This document shows positions 33,501 through 41,544 of a stretch of 64,000 nt of DNA, piece by piece; position 1 is the first letter of the stretch, and each line of letters starts with the position of its first letter. This DNA comes from Thraustochytrium sp. TN22 (Eukaryota; Sar; Bigyra; Thraustochytrida; Thraustochytriidae). The translations under genes and the position numbers were made by a program. Below the pieces are notes generated by a model, which worked only from the letters and a program-made list of their open reading frames with translations, did no database searches and had not been told where the DNA came from. The stretch covers positions 1 through 64,000 of the forward strand of contig JABLUY010000004.1 of assembly GCA_013306675.1 (NCBI GenBank), in the 5' to 3' direction.

Positions 33501-36500
33501 TCCTCGACGAGGCCCGTGTAAAAGGCGCGGAGCCGCGAGCGGCGGTCAGGAACCGCGCCGTCTGCACCCACTTCGCGCCACGCGTCTGCCGTGCAGGTCG
33601 CCCACTTGGATGTGGCAAAGAGACGCGTGGCGGCGGAGGCGAGACCCGGATCCTGGTGCTCGTCGGGGCTGAAGAACCAGGACCCGCTCGCCGCCTTGGG
33701 TGCTGCGGCTCGCTTGGCGCGGGCGGCGAGGGCCAGGGGGCGGAGCGGAATGGCGACGGAGCCGATCAAGTCCTTGCCGAGGTCGTCCTGGTCGTAGCAG
33801 GCCAGATCGAGGCGGGCTGCGTCGGCGTCCGGGACGAGCAGCACGTGCGAGTTGTTCATGGCGGATGTCCACTTGGGCTGCTTCCCGCCGTCCATGCAGG
33901 TGGCCGTCTGAAAGGCCGTGCCGCCAGGCGCCAGGACGCCGCGCACGAAGGGGTCCTGCTGGCCGAAGGTGTCCATGCTGACGAGGTCGCGGCCGCGCAG
34001 GACGCGCACGTGCAGGCGGCCGGGAAGCGCCTGGCGCACGGGGGGTGGCTTGCTTCCGCGCCGGCCGCGCCCCTGAGAGGCTGGCGCCACGGCGGGCAAC
34101 GTCATGGATGCGAGTACAGCAGCTTGCGGGCGGTGATCGCGGGCCGCGTAGATGCCGACGAGGCGCAGCGTCCTAAAGGTGTCCTCAAAGCTGGTCGCGT
34201 GCACGACTGGCAGGACCTTTTCGACGGAGGGGACGGTCTGCGACGCGGTCGGCAGAAAGGCGTGCAGCGGGACCTCGCAGATGCCGAGCGCGTGGTTGCG
34301 GCCGAGCGCGCGGCCGGAGCTGGCCGAGAGCTCGATCCGCAGCGTGGGGATTTCCATGAGCGGCTCGGTGTCAGGGTTGAGCCGGTCCGGGGTCCACTCG
34401 ATCTCGGTCAAGAAGTTCCAGATGGCCTTGCCGTCGTTGGTGCGGGACGTCGCGGTGAGCTTGCCGACTTGCTTGCCGTGCAGCAGGACGCGGCCGGAGA
34501 CCTTGTTGGCCGAGGCGGCCTTGGCGGCCCCGAGCCCATCGAGGTCAGCGACGAGCAGGTGCAAGGTGCCGGGCGGGACGTAGGCGAACTCGTTGCGCAT
34601 CGCGACGGCCTCCTGCGGCGGGCCAGGCGCAAAGTCAATGGCGAGGCGGACCTGGCCGGCGGCCTTGCCCTTGGCGTCCAGCACGGTGACCCAGACGTCG
34701 TCCCCGTCGCGGTCTTGGGCGGCGCGCAGCAGGTTGGCGAGGTCGAGCGTGCAGGTGCCAATGAGGGTGTCGCCGAGGACCGCCGGGTTTTCGTCGAGCA
34801 CGGCGACGTGCAAGAAGCCCGGATTCTGGCCCGAGGCCATGAAGGCGACGTCGGCGGCGGCGTGCGGGATGTCGAGCGCAGCGTTCCAGACGCAGCGCGT
34901 GCCGGCGTCGTCGGCGGCGGCGCAGCGCTGGTCCTTTGGCCAGGACTTGGGTGGGCCGGGGTCCGGGCGGCCGGGGCGCTGGAGCGCGACGCGCATGTAC
35001 GGGTCCTGCTTGCGGTCGGTGATTCCGTTGGCGACATTCTTGAGGTCCCTCGCCTCGAGCGCCCAGATGCGGAGCGCGCCGGGGCCCGACTGCATCTGCT
35101 TGACGAGGGCGGCGGCGCGCGCGGCGGAGGGCGCGAAGCGCAGCTTGGCGTAGACGACGCCGACCTGGCGCTTGCCCTTGCGGTCATAGAGCGTGATCTG
35201 CCGCGGGATGGACGGGTCGTAGGCGTCTGGCCCGAGGAAGACCTCCGCGAGGTCGACGGTGCCGGTCCCCAGGCAGTCATCCGCAGTGAGCGTGTCGCGG
35301 TCCATGACGTGGACGCGCAGCTTGGGCTGGGTCTCGGCCGGCCCCAGGCCGGCGGACCCGCAGTCAAAGAAGGGCAGCTCGAGGTCCTCGTCGAGCGTGG
35401 CGGCGAGGCCGGCGTTCTGAAGGACAGCGGATTGCACGGGGCGACGCGAGGCCACGGCGGGCTCGATGGCCAGGCGCACGTACGGGTCGGACCCGCTGAA
35501 CCAGTCGCCACGGGACTTCGTGGAGACCTCCTGCAGCGAGACGTGGAGCACGCCGGCGCGTGTCTGGGTGCGCACGCGGCGCGGCGCGGCGTGGACGTCG
35601 AGCACGAGCGTGCCGGCGTCCTTGGGGCCGAGCTTGACCTCGACGTCTGTGAGCCGGTCTTTCTCGGCGCGCAAAAAGAAGGTGGAAGCCAGGACGCGCT
35701 CGCCGATGAGGCGGTCGCCGCCGAGCTGATGATCGAAGACCTGTACCAGGAGCGAGGGGAACTCGTTCGGCTGCGCGCCAGGGTACTTGAGTTGCAGGCT
35801 GCTGTTGTGACTCGCGGTCCAAGTGACATTGGTGCCCGCGTCGGCGACCCACTGCGTCTTGTCCTCGACGCCATATGGTTGCAGCGTGAGCTTGACGTAG
35901 GGGTCCTGCTTGCCGATGCCCATAAAGGCGCGGTTGCGGAGGTCGAGGCCGCGCTTGGCCGTGACGAAGATCGTGTGCGGGGCGGTCTCGTCGATCGGCT
36001 CTTTGCGCACCGGGCCCTGCAGCGCGTCTGGCTGCGCGGTCTCGGCGGGCGGCGCGCCGGGCGCGAAGCGGAGGACGACCTCGCAGGTCCCGCAGGCGAC
36101 GCGCGGCTTGCCGCGCTTCTTCTCGTACGAGAGGTCCACGGTGGCGCGCACCTCGTCGCCGCGCTGGAGCGCGGCCAGGTGCGCGGTGAGGTCGAGCGAG
36201 CCCTCGCCGATGACGCGCGAGCGCGAAGCCTTGCCGTCCTTTTTGCGGCCAAAGATGGCGGCGCGCATTTCGTCGTCGATATCCTTGACGGAGACGGCGA
36301 GGCGGACCGTGTCGCCAGCGGGCGGCGTGCCGGGCAGGTAGACCTGCATGGCGGCATCGTGTTCCGTGGGTGACCAGGCCACCTCGAGACCGGCCTCCAT
36401 GACGGGCTTGGTGTGCGCCTTTTGGAGGTCCTCGGCCCACGGCAGCAGGGTGATCTCCATGAAGGGGTCCTGCTTGGACATGAACTCGACGTTGCGCTTG

Positions 36501-38134
36501 AGTGACGCAGACACGGCCGTCACGGTCAGCATGCCGCTGGGCACCTCGCGTGGCGGCGCTTGAGGCGTGGACGTGGTCGCGGTGGCCGCCGGCTCGCGCG
36601 CTTTGAAGTCGAAGCGGCAGCGCAGCTTGCCGGCGTCGCGGTACTTTTTATCTTGGAGCTCGAGGTCAGTTTGCAGGCCGTTTACCACGGCACGCGAGAT
36701 GACGTCGGCGAGCGAGAAGGTGGCGCGGCCAATGAAGCGGTGCTCCTTGCCGAGGAGCTTGGAGAGCATCTCTTCGTCAAAGACCTCGACCTTGAGCTCC
36801 GGGACCTGGCCGTCCGCCACGGGCCCGGGGATCTCAAAGACGAGCTCGTTGCCGGTGGTCCACTTCGGGTTGCGGCCCGACATGGTCTTGGTCTTGTCGG
36901 ACTTGATTTCCCACGGCAGAAGCTCCGCCACGACGAAGGGGTCCTGTTCACCGGCGCGCTGGACCTTTTTCAGGTTGATGCCCTCCAGCACCGTCATGGT
37001 GAGCGTCCCTGCGCGCACCTCAGCAGCCTTGGCCGCGCGTTTGTTGACGTCCCCGTCCCCTTCGCCGTCTGCCTGCTTGATCTCCTCTTCGTCATTCTCA
37101 CTTTCGATTTCGTCCGCGCCGGGGCGAGCGTCGACGTGCTGCTTGACCCCCTCAAGCTGCTCGCCGCGGTCACCCTTTGCGCTGGCGCGCAGGTCGGCGG
37201 ACATGCGCCCTTGCATGTGCAGCGTGCCGGCCGGGTTGCCGTCGGTGTCGAGGAGGGCGACGGAGAACTCGGCGTCCGTCTCGCCGGTGAGCTTGGCGCG
37301 CAGGTCGGAGAAGGGAAGCGTGGCGCTGCCGATGATGCGGTCGGAGCGCAGGCGCTCCGCCTCGAAGACCTGGAAGACGACCTGCGCCGGCGCGCCGGCG
37401 ACCATGAGCTCCATGCGGTTCTCGGGCTTGTTGCCCCACTCCGGATTGGTGCCGCTGGCCTCTTGCGAGCGTGCCGAGACCTCCTCGGCGCATTGGCCGC
37501 CGCTGGCCACGACACGCACGTACGGGTTCTGCGCGAGAAAGTATTGGAGATTCTTGAGCTTGACGGCGCGCAATGCCGCAAGCTCGATTCGCGAGGACGA
37601 GGCGGGCGCCGCCCGCGCTTTCGGCGTTGAGGGCGTCTCGTCTCCGGCGCTGGTGCTGCTCGTGCCTTTGGTGCCATTGGGCGTCTGCTTGGTCTTCTTG
37701 CTGGTGGTCTTCTTCTTCGTCTTGGCTGGCGGGTCTGCCGGCGTGAACGTCGCGTGCAGAGTCAGCTTGCCGGCGGGCTTGCCCTTGTTGAGCAGCTGCA
37801 GCTCAATATTGCCCGAGGCCAGGAGGTCTGCGACGGGCACATCGGCCTCGCCGATGAGCTTGTGCGCGCGCTTGGCGCCCTTGTCGTGCATGACGCGCAC
37901 CTGAAGTTTGTGCGCGTTCGCGTCCGTGCTAGCCAGGTTGAAGCGCACGTGTCGATGCAGGCCCTCATTGGCCCAGCGCGGCTCCGCGCTTGCGTTCTGG
38001 TGCGTCGCCGTGCGCTGCTCCTGCTCGCCGTCGAGCTGGAACACCACGTACGGGTCCTGCTTCCACAGGATGCCGCTCTCCAGCTTCTTGAGCTTGGTCG
38101 CCGACACCGCCTCGACCTCCAGCACGCCGGCCAT
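27569..38134 (-). CDS. Giant multi-C2 (about 16) protein with EF-hands, coiled coil and SAM domain
   Basis: 3,521 residues from the ATG at 38,134; the open frame upstream is not protein-like and is antisense to the next gene. Residues 1 to about 2,840 are about 16 tandem C2 domains, each marked by a variant of K-Q-D-P-Y-V. Examples are LWKQDPYVVFQL, GEQDPFVVAEL, SKQDPFMEITL, GKQDPYVKLTL (twice), SGSDPYVRLAI, FGQQDPFVRGVL, FGSQDPYVTVKW, WVGKMDPVASLRL and MSTQDPYVELEG. Then come an EF-hand pair at about 2851-2935 (LDANSDGRLTRDEL, MNTNDDDVVDFDEF), an Arg/Glu coiled coil to about 3045, a SAM domain at about 3061-3131 (TRDVVEWLAEDLELPVY, LTDEDLAGQLGV), and a second EF-hand pair at about 3281-3351 (FDRNSSGSVSAAEF). 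No transmembrane segment was found, so it is not a ferlin, MCTP or synaptotagmin. It is probably a calcium-regulated peripheral membrane scaffold. I know of no described protein with this architecture. Confidence 0.92.
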   Translation of the reverse strand: MAGVLEVEAVSATKLKKLESGILWKQDPYVVFQLDGEQEQRTATHQNASAEPRWANEGLHRHVRFNLASTDANAHKLQVRVMHDKGAKRAHKLIGEADVPVADLLASGNIELQLLNKGKPAGKLTLHATFTPADPPAKTKKKTTSKKTKQTPNGTKGTSSTSAGDETPSTPKARAAPASSSRIELAALRAVKLKNLQYFLAQNPYVRVVASGGQCAEEVSARSQEASGTNPEWGNKPENRMELMVAGAPAQVVFQVFEAERLRSDRIIGSATLPFSDLRAKLTGETDAEFSVALLDTDGNPAGTLHMQGRMSADLRASAKGDRGEQLEGVKQHVDARPGADEIESENDEEEIKQADGEGDGDVNKRAAKAAEVRAGTLTMTVLEGINLKKVQRAGEQDPFVVAELLPWEIKSDKTKTMSGRNPKWTTGNELVFEIPGPVADGQVPELKVEVFDEEMLSKLLGKEHRFIGRATFSLADVISRAVVNGLQTDLELQDKKYRDAGKLRCRFDFKAREPAATATTSTPQAPPREVPSGMLTVTAVSASLKRNVEFMSKQDPFMEITLLPWAEDLQKAHTKPVMEAGLEVAWSPTEHDAAMQVYLPGTPPAGDTVRLAVSVKDIDDEMRAAIFGRKKDGKASRSRVIGEGSLDLTAHLAALQRGDEVRATVDLSYEKKRGKPRVACGTCEVVLRFAPGAPPAETAQPDALQGPVRKEPIDETAPHTIFVTAKRGLDLRNRAFMGIGKQDPYVKLTLQPYGVEDKTQWVADAGTNVTWTASHNSSLQLKYPGAQPNEFPSLLVQVFDHQLGGDRLIGERVLASTFFLRAEKDRLTDVEVKLGPKDAGTLVLDVHAAPRRVRTQTRAGVLHVSLQEVSTKSRGDWFSGSDPYVRLAIEPAVASRRPVQSAVLQNAGLAATLDEDLELPFFDCGSAGLGPAETQPKLRVHVMDRDTLTADDCLGTGTVDLAEVFLGPDAYDPSIPRQITLYDRKGKRQVGVVYAKLRFAPSAARAAALVKQMQSGPGALRIWALEARDLKNVANGITDRKQDPYMRVALQRPGRPDPGPPKSWPKDQRCAAADDAGTRCVWNAALDIPHAAADVAFMASGQNPGFLHVAVLDENPAVLGDTLIGTCTLDLANLLRAAQDRDGDDVWVTVLDAKGKAAGQVRLAIDFAPGPPQEAVAMRNEFAYVPPGTLHLLVADLDGLGAAKAASANKVSGRVLLHGKQVGKLTATSRTNDGKAIWNFLTEIEWTPDRLNPDTEPLMEIPTLRIELSASSGRALGRNHALGICEVPLHAFLPTASQTVPSVEKVLPVVHATSFEDTFRTLRLVGIYAARDHRPQAAVLASMTLPAVAPASQGRGRRGSKPPPVRQALPGRLHVRVLRGRDLVSMDTFGQQDPFVRGVLAPGGTAFQTATCMDGGKQPKWTSAMNNSHVLLVPDADAARLDLACYDQDDLGKDLIGSVAIPLRPLALAARAKRAAAPKAASGSWFFSPDEHQDPGLASAATRLFATSKWATCTADAWREVGADGAVPDRRSRLRAFYTGLVEDGLLSVQDSADIDAKVDKLHAKHPDTEDANRELFTKLYARFRPGEACPDRCWQAEPASPQDPAETLGPLVARALSKLAAALADSFPDFHLDAAALDQRSLARSLTAAFADRALDATAKQEIARACTAHLLNESLAQGRFEPGPEDASLAETDETASASTEQRVWWALRNKSGRPCGFVELALDFTEDWAPPPRQAPRELLLAGKVLVHVDRATFLTDKDFFGSQDPYVTVKWNAGAAGNAIQPLQTRVCKSAGKEAAWGEQLTLEYSPALALDAEAYGQTPTLVLQARDKDTFGSDNIGETRVPLLPLALHPGVLFDRALPLINTAKGATTRAGTLFVRLQFAPDEPDDAAEEPEEGAGSARKHEAAPGPPPSGGRLVLRVYGARGLKDVQWVGKMDPVASLRLWPTNETARTQEARNADKTPTWNETLTMDTEDVLFALLDVSVSTGRTTIGAAQVPLCNALRATADGEPTQVWLPLVRGGGKKKSPVERVGEIQIGVALERDEDESAALAVRGTEGAALKFVRGPGDLHILVHRAVDLRSVSKMSTQDPYVELEGVDWRKPFKAKSQPDENGGSAPRFAFSTSAQLEWGPADKKVPSLALRIRDRNMMSDATIFATQINLAPWLLAPGQVASMWLPTYGGGAKGGPHEHKPKHGAMQIDMQFIPRAAFPGKPIGPFSRGVLRAIATHDLGPRAGDVHVQVLGARHLVDVQTLGKQDPYVKLTLVAGGGRGDAALRFATAKTATIQNAGSHPDWDEDLLLPYVEADLGIEEGHGSTPVLLVEVWNANTVKTLGDDLIGTVLLPVFPLILDGGQVADAWFPLTGASGRKMGEIHLGLQFRRQGEAKRELPSERPENTLNVVVLRGRNLYNAGDGILGSGAQDPRVMLNFVGQDHVVSTAVARDQGTEPVFEERLRLKGCMPNPDGSLPHLVCTVVDDDDVGADEFIGRCEIPLSQQLMGLHGVDPKPLQQWFELLDKTGEHSRGELQLILKRGPFPGDLEEGEASGTGGAGAVGRLYVTLQALRNFSDASGKVPAQPFVRATSSLDGQSAAVTVNGRPTKAERGEVHFLDEILVVPLQSAQACVSLGVYERQWTLRGKRATLVAEGLVPKVAKLVQAGVQEAPSPLAIPLKPTSTAGGPVLGKLEAQVYYLPRVAGQLRVRVDHVSGVKSQEMFGGANDLCVEVVVSNGDKSMMPERTTTKNKAGAAATWNEDLSLLYTNAAETQPAELMVRVLDIDTLTANDLCGSVRIPLLDLLVEAVRGGPDAVVRREVRGFSLDKGAGEIHLGLQFFPDADIFERQRKQESKQMMELKRMWNVLDANSDGRLTRDELVQGFASVPGCAAFLGVDPAVFAADAVASGASDRAIDDLFAHMNTNDDDVVDFDEFRAFIESKPARDRERKLRAEQDRQRERDAHAAQLKRLRDLERERAEAAQRDLEEKRQLEADEAARRRAEERKEHERKRREREEQRAREAERRAQEELARLEAEAQRLHKAEAERKRRSQKRADRVQRKRPRDVMLWRTRDVVEWLAEDLELPVYSAAFVEAAVDGPLLVALTDEDLAGQLGVVDPLHRRKVLLRAARLFELHNELLHEQQHGQQRPTSAKRPGTGSSVATRRPQLSPVKKPEPRPRTPKRSRPPIKTAIEPVKAPASPLDDDAESDDEESFRLAMSQVRERLVSRVFEHDPRASNQYEADMNADAASETRAREGEGEGLGFSATSRGAQDPGLRTALFAVCEAIVEADLSLQEAFRSFDRNSSGSVSAAEFVSMMRRLSPNLTKQQIYDLLRTMDAHERDSRISLSEFLDFWLLVFAQWLDALHESAHRARPSSRAVLPDGTRVRLRDLERLMNRAEAVVERSFGHGARHRAPRSRMPGALAAVLRHARLEDTSHASTTFDELDDVSSPRGPALEAVRAARRRVRERPSDLSDRLAKAAQPSSSMTRPTATTTRARARVPRTAPTTKDLNEEVAFLADNYDL

Positions 38135-38689
38135 CCTGCCCGCCCCGCCGCGCAGTCGAGGCGCCGCAGCGGCCGTAGACCTGCAATGCTTGGCGGCCGG
38201 CGCCCGGGTCCGAGTCACGGTCGCCCGCGCCCGCGCCCAGGCCGGCCTGGCCCAAGGGTGCGTTACGTTACGTGGCCCCTGGGGGGCGCGAGCGGGCGCG
38301 ACAGGAAAAGGAAGAGCGCCGCCGCACAGAAGAGACAGAGAGAGAGAGAGAGTCAGAGTCAGAGTCAGAGTCAGAGTCACCAGAGTCGGAGTCAGAGCTA
38401 GGATCACGTCGCAGTGCATTACATCGCATGTGCTCGTGGAGATGACTGTGAACAAGATGGACTGCACTCGGGCGTGGGCTCGGACTCTCTTGAAGGCGCG
38501 GCCGCCCTTTGCTGCCCGACGTGGCGTGGCAATCGATGGACAGATTGACGAGGAGCCTGTGAAGAAGTGCTCGAAGAAGAGCTCGAAGAAGAAGAAGAAG
38601 AAGGAGGAGGAGGCAAGGCACTGGTGCTGGCGCGTCCTGGCCTCCACGTTCATCAAGGTCACAGCAGAAGCGCAACGCGCGGCGAGAGG
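38135..38689. promoter_or_regulatory. Head-to-head promoter region with (agagtc)n microsatellite
   Basis: 555 bp between divergent starts. It contains (ag)n followed by (agagtc)n at about 38,333-38,380, then a less GC-rich stretch, then a (gaagaa)n run near 38,565-38,605 close to the plus-strand start. No gene is supported inside. Confidence 0.5.
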
Positions 38690-39124
38690 ATGCTGCGCGT
38701 GGCGGCGGCGCGCGGAGCAGCGGGCGGGTGGGCGTGGCGCGCGGCGGCGGCGCGCGGCGGCGCGGCGCGAGGGCTGACGAGCGGCGCGGGCAGCGGCGGC
38801 GGCGCGGAGGAGTGGCTGGAGCGGCGCAATGCGCAGGGCAGGGTCTTCTACGAGCACACGGCGAGCGGGCGGCGCAGCTGGGAGCGGCCAGACGTCAAGA
38901 GCGGCGCGGTGGTGCGCAGCGCCAGCGAGGTAGAGGCGATGCAAAAGGCCAAGGAGAGGCTGGAGCAGAGCATGCTCAAGAAGACCAGCAGCCGCGACCC
39001 GCTCATGATCCGCCTCGTGGACAACTTCTGGTGGTTTGCGGACCTGGCGCGCCGCGGCTACTGGGTCGGCATCGTCGCGGCCGCCTTCTTTGTGGTCAGC
39101 GAGCTCTACAAGGACTATGCATGA
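38690..39124 (+). CDS. Small WW-like, C-terminally membrane-anchored protein, possibly mitochondrial
   Basis: 144 residues from the ATG at 38,690. The first 38 residues are Ala/Arg/Gly-rich with no acidic residue, like a mitochondrial targeting peptide. Residues about 41-68 resemble a WW domain (EEWLERRNAQGRVFYEHT then GRRSWERPD), with Trp, Tyr and Trp at near-WW spacing. A charged helix follows (SEVEAMQKAKERLEQSMLKK), then an aromatic patch (NFWWFADLARRGY), a single membrane helix (WVGIVAAAFFVVSELYK) and five residues. This places the WW-like domain on one side of a membrane with the tail in it. Function is unknown. It is small and intronless, and its stop lies 154 nt from the stop of the converging BAR gene. 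Confidence 0.75.
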   Translation: MLRVAAARGAAGGWAWRAAAARGGAARGLTSGAGSGGGAEEWLERRNAQGRVFYEHTASGRRSWERPDVKSGAVVRSASEVEAMQKAKERLEQSMLKKTSSRDPLMIRLVDNFWWFADLARRGYWVGIVAAAFFVVSELYKDYA

Positions 39125-39278
39125 TGAACACATGATGGACCCAGCGACCAGCGAGCAGGCGCCGCTGGCTGACAGCCTGCGTCAGCCTCAGGAGACAGGA
39201 AGAAATACCAGTACACAGACACACAGACACACAGACACACAGGCAGCCTGAGTGAGTAAGACACACAGACAGAGACGA

Positions 39279-40090
39279 TCAGTTCGCACGCTTGGACTCG
39301 AGCTGGAGGTGTGCATTGGTCGGCGCGGAGGGCAAGGGCATGTGGAGGTCGCTGCAAAGCTGATCGAGGCCGTGGAGCGGGTCCACGCGGTGCACGCTCT
39401 TGAGCGCGGCGGAGAGCGTCTCGATGGCGCGGCAGTGGTAGAGCAGCTGCGCCTTGATGAGGTCCTCGAAGACATCTTTGCACTCGTGCACGCGCTTCTC
39501 TTCGTAGCGCAGGAGGTTGTCGCGCAGGCCCTTGTCGATGGTGAACATGCGCTTCTCCTCATCGCGCAGCTGTGCGCGCTTCTTTTCCAGTTTGGCCTGG
39601 CTCGTGGACGGCTTGTTGGCCATGGCGCTGAACTGCTCCTTGAACTTGATGGAGCTCTTGACCGACCGGTTGCGGTCGCGCAGCAGGAGCTCCGTGGGCG
39701 CGTTGCACGACTCGTCCAGGTCGTGCAGTTTCTGTACGAGTGAGCTCTGCAGGCGGTCGACCACGAGCGCCTCACGCTGGCCCTCCACCTCACTTAGCGC
39801 GTCCGCCACGGCCATGATGGCCTGCTTCAGGTTACGGTTGCTCTCGCCACGCGCCATGCGCATCAGGCTCTCGGCGAGCGCCACGTTGTGCCGCGACGCT
39901 GCCGACTCGCCCTTGAGCGCTGCGCCTGCCTTGCCCTGCACCTGCGCGCAGTTCCTGCGGAAGCCGTGCACCCGGTCCTGCGTTCGTTCGTGGGGTCCGT
40001 CCGTGAGTGAGTGACAGAGAGCGGGTCAACGCGCCAGAGAGACACACTCACGCTCATGACAGCTGCGCGCTCCCCATTGCGCGGGTCCAT
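39279..40090 (-). CDS. FAM92/CIBAR-like BAR-domain protein, two exons
   Basis: Exon 1 is 40,090-40,052 (13 codons, MDPRNGERAAVMS) and exon 2 is 39,977-39,279. Together they give 245 residues, near the usual FAM92 length (about 290). The open frame of exon 2 has no ATG near its 5' end (it would start at a GTG), which led to the intron. The protein is almost all helix, with the BAR pattern of FAM92: NLKQAIMAVADALSEVEGQR, LHDLDESCNAPTELLL, RVHECKDVFEDLIKAQLLYH, CRAIETLSAALKSV. FAM92/CIBAR proteins bind membranes at the basal body and help cilium assembly, so the cell probably has a flagellated stage. It converges on the WW gene and diverges from the glycosidase-like gene. Confidence 0.82.
39978..40051 (-). 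other. Spliceosomal intron (74 nt)
   Basis: On the minus strand the intron begins GTGAGT at 40,051 and ends ...CAG at 39,978. Splicing joins ATG AGC to GAC CGG in phase 0. It is the only intron I can support in the window. The donor is a perfect GTGAGT. A CTCAC/CTGAC-like branch site may lie in the gtcactcactcacgg stretch. Confidence 0.75.
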
Positions 40091-41544
40091 GTCGGCCCTC
40101 ACGCAGTGGTCGTCTATGTTCTCCACGCCGAGGTCTTCGACTTTTGTCGAGGCGCCGCGGCGCCGCGGCGCTGCGCTGTCTGTGCCGGTTCTCAACGGCC
40201 TCAAGACAGGGTCAAAGTCACGACGGTCACGGTCTCACGCTCAGTCAGGCTGTGCCGCTCCGTGAACAAAGTTGCCGGCCGTGGGATGCGCACAGCGAGG
40301 CGGAGCAGAGCGCGACGGGATCTCGTCGTCATGCACAAGGCAAGCCAAGCTGCCACGGCACTGCCTCGTGCAGGAGGGAAAGGCTGCAGTCTGTCTACGA
40401 AGGACAGCAAGACGCGGGTCGAGATGGACGATCCCAGCAACTCGCGGGTCTTTTCGCGCGCGGTGCTGGCAGCCGTCTGAGCCGTGGCAGCGCGCACTGC
40501 ACGTGACACCGTGACGGCCCTGCACGCGCTCGCAGCCGGGGGCGCCACCTCGCCGACCACGCCGACCTCGCCGCACCTGGCCTCTTGAAACAAGAAGGTT
40601 CGAGGCGCGCGGCCGAGAGCGCACGGGTCCGAGGCCGGCACGCGGCTCGTCACGACCTTGGACCCCGGCCCGCGGGCTGGGCACAGGGCGGCTCAGGCTG
40701 GCTGGCTCAGCCTGGCTGGCTGGCTGGTGGGCGTCGGGCGGCCACGGCTGGCCATGACAGTGCCAGGCCAGTGCGTGTTCTGGTCGGCTCCGTGGCCGCC
40801 GCGCTGCAACGCAGCTGCAGTGCTGCAGTGCCAGCAGTGGCGGCCCGGCCGCAGCGGGCTCGGCCGGGCTCGGGCCGGGCCGGCCGCCACCGCCAGCCAG
40901 GTTGTTCTCGGTCACCAATGCTCATCAATCTAGCTAGCTAGCTCTTAGGCCTGTGGCGACCTGTGGCGGCCTGTGGCGGCCTGTGGCGGCCTGTGACAGT
41001 CTCGTTCGTTCCTGGCTGCGCTGTGCTCATTGAGTCAGCCGAGATGTGGTCAGCCGAGCACTTGGGTGGACGGGGCCAGCCACAGCCAGCCTGGCCGTCG
41101 CCTGGCCGCGTGGGCTTTCAAGGTTGAAGCAAGTGGCGCCGCATGCAGCCCTGCAGCCAGCTGTAAGTTACGTAAGTTACCAAAGATCCACGTAACAAAT
41201 TTTGGTACACTTCGCCTCGTGCGGTGCGATCATAATGCCAACCAGCGTGGCTCGCGCTTGACTGCCAATCCCGGCACCGTGGCGCAGCCGAGGCCGGCGG
41301 CGCACGCAGCAGCAAAATCGCTAGCGGGCGAGCCTGAGCCTGCGGCGGGCAAGCTCCTCGGCGCCGGCAAGCAGCAGGCTCGTCGGCGTCTGCGACCCGC
41401 TCGTAGACGCGCTCGCCATCTGACACTCGTTGTGACTGCAGTGGGGAGGCGGCATCGTCTGGAGAGGGACTTGAGGTGGCGTTCTTGGCGCCTGACTGTG
41501 TGCAGTGAGTGAGCCCGAGCGACGCCGACGGTCCCGCCGCGAAG
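40091..41544. promoter_or_regulatory. Long head-to-head intergenic region with minisatellite
   Basis: 1,454 bp between divergent starts. It holds (ggct)n-like runs at about 40,694-40,730, a (ctag)n run at about 40,929-40,943, and a 10-bp tandem repeat (ctgtggcggc, about 5 copies) at 40,951-41,000. A less GC-rich stretch at about 41,160-41,235 (two gtaagttac copies) could be the core promoter of the glycosidase-like gene. A 225-codon antisense frame (40,918-40,241) has no protein-like features and is not called. Confidence 0.5.
40951..41000. repeat. 10-bp tandem repeat, about 5 copies
   Basis: Unit ctgtggcggc; the first and last copies carry substitutions and the middle three are identical. 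It lies in noncoding DNA. Confidence 0.9.

Noticed and set aside
40241-40918. 225-codon minus-strand frame in the 1.45-kb promoter gap
   Set aside because: No domain, composition follows local repeats, Pro/Arg/Ala-rich.
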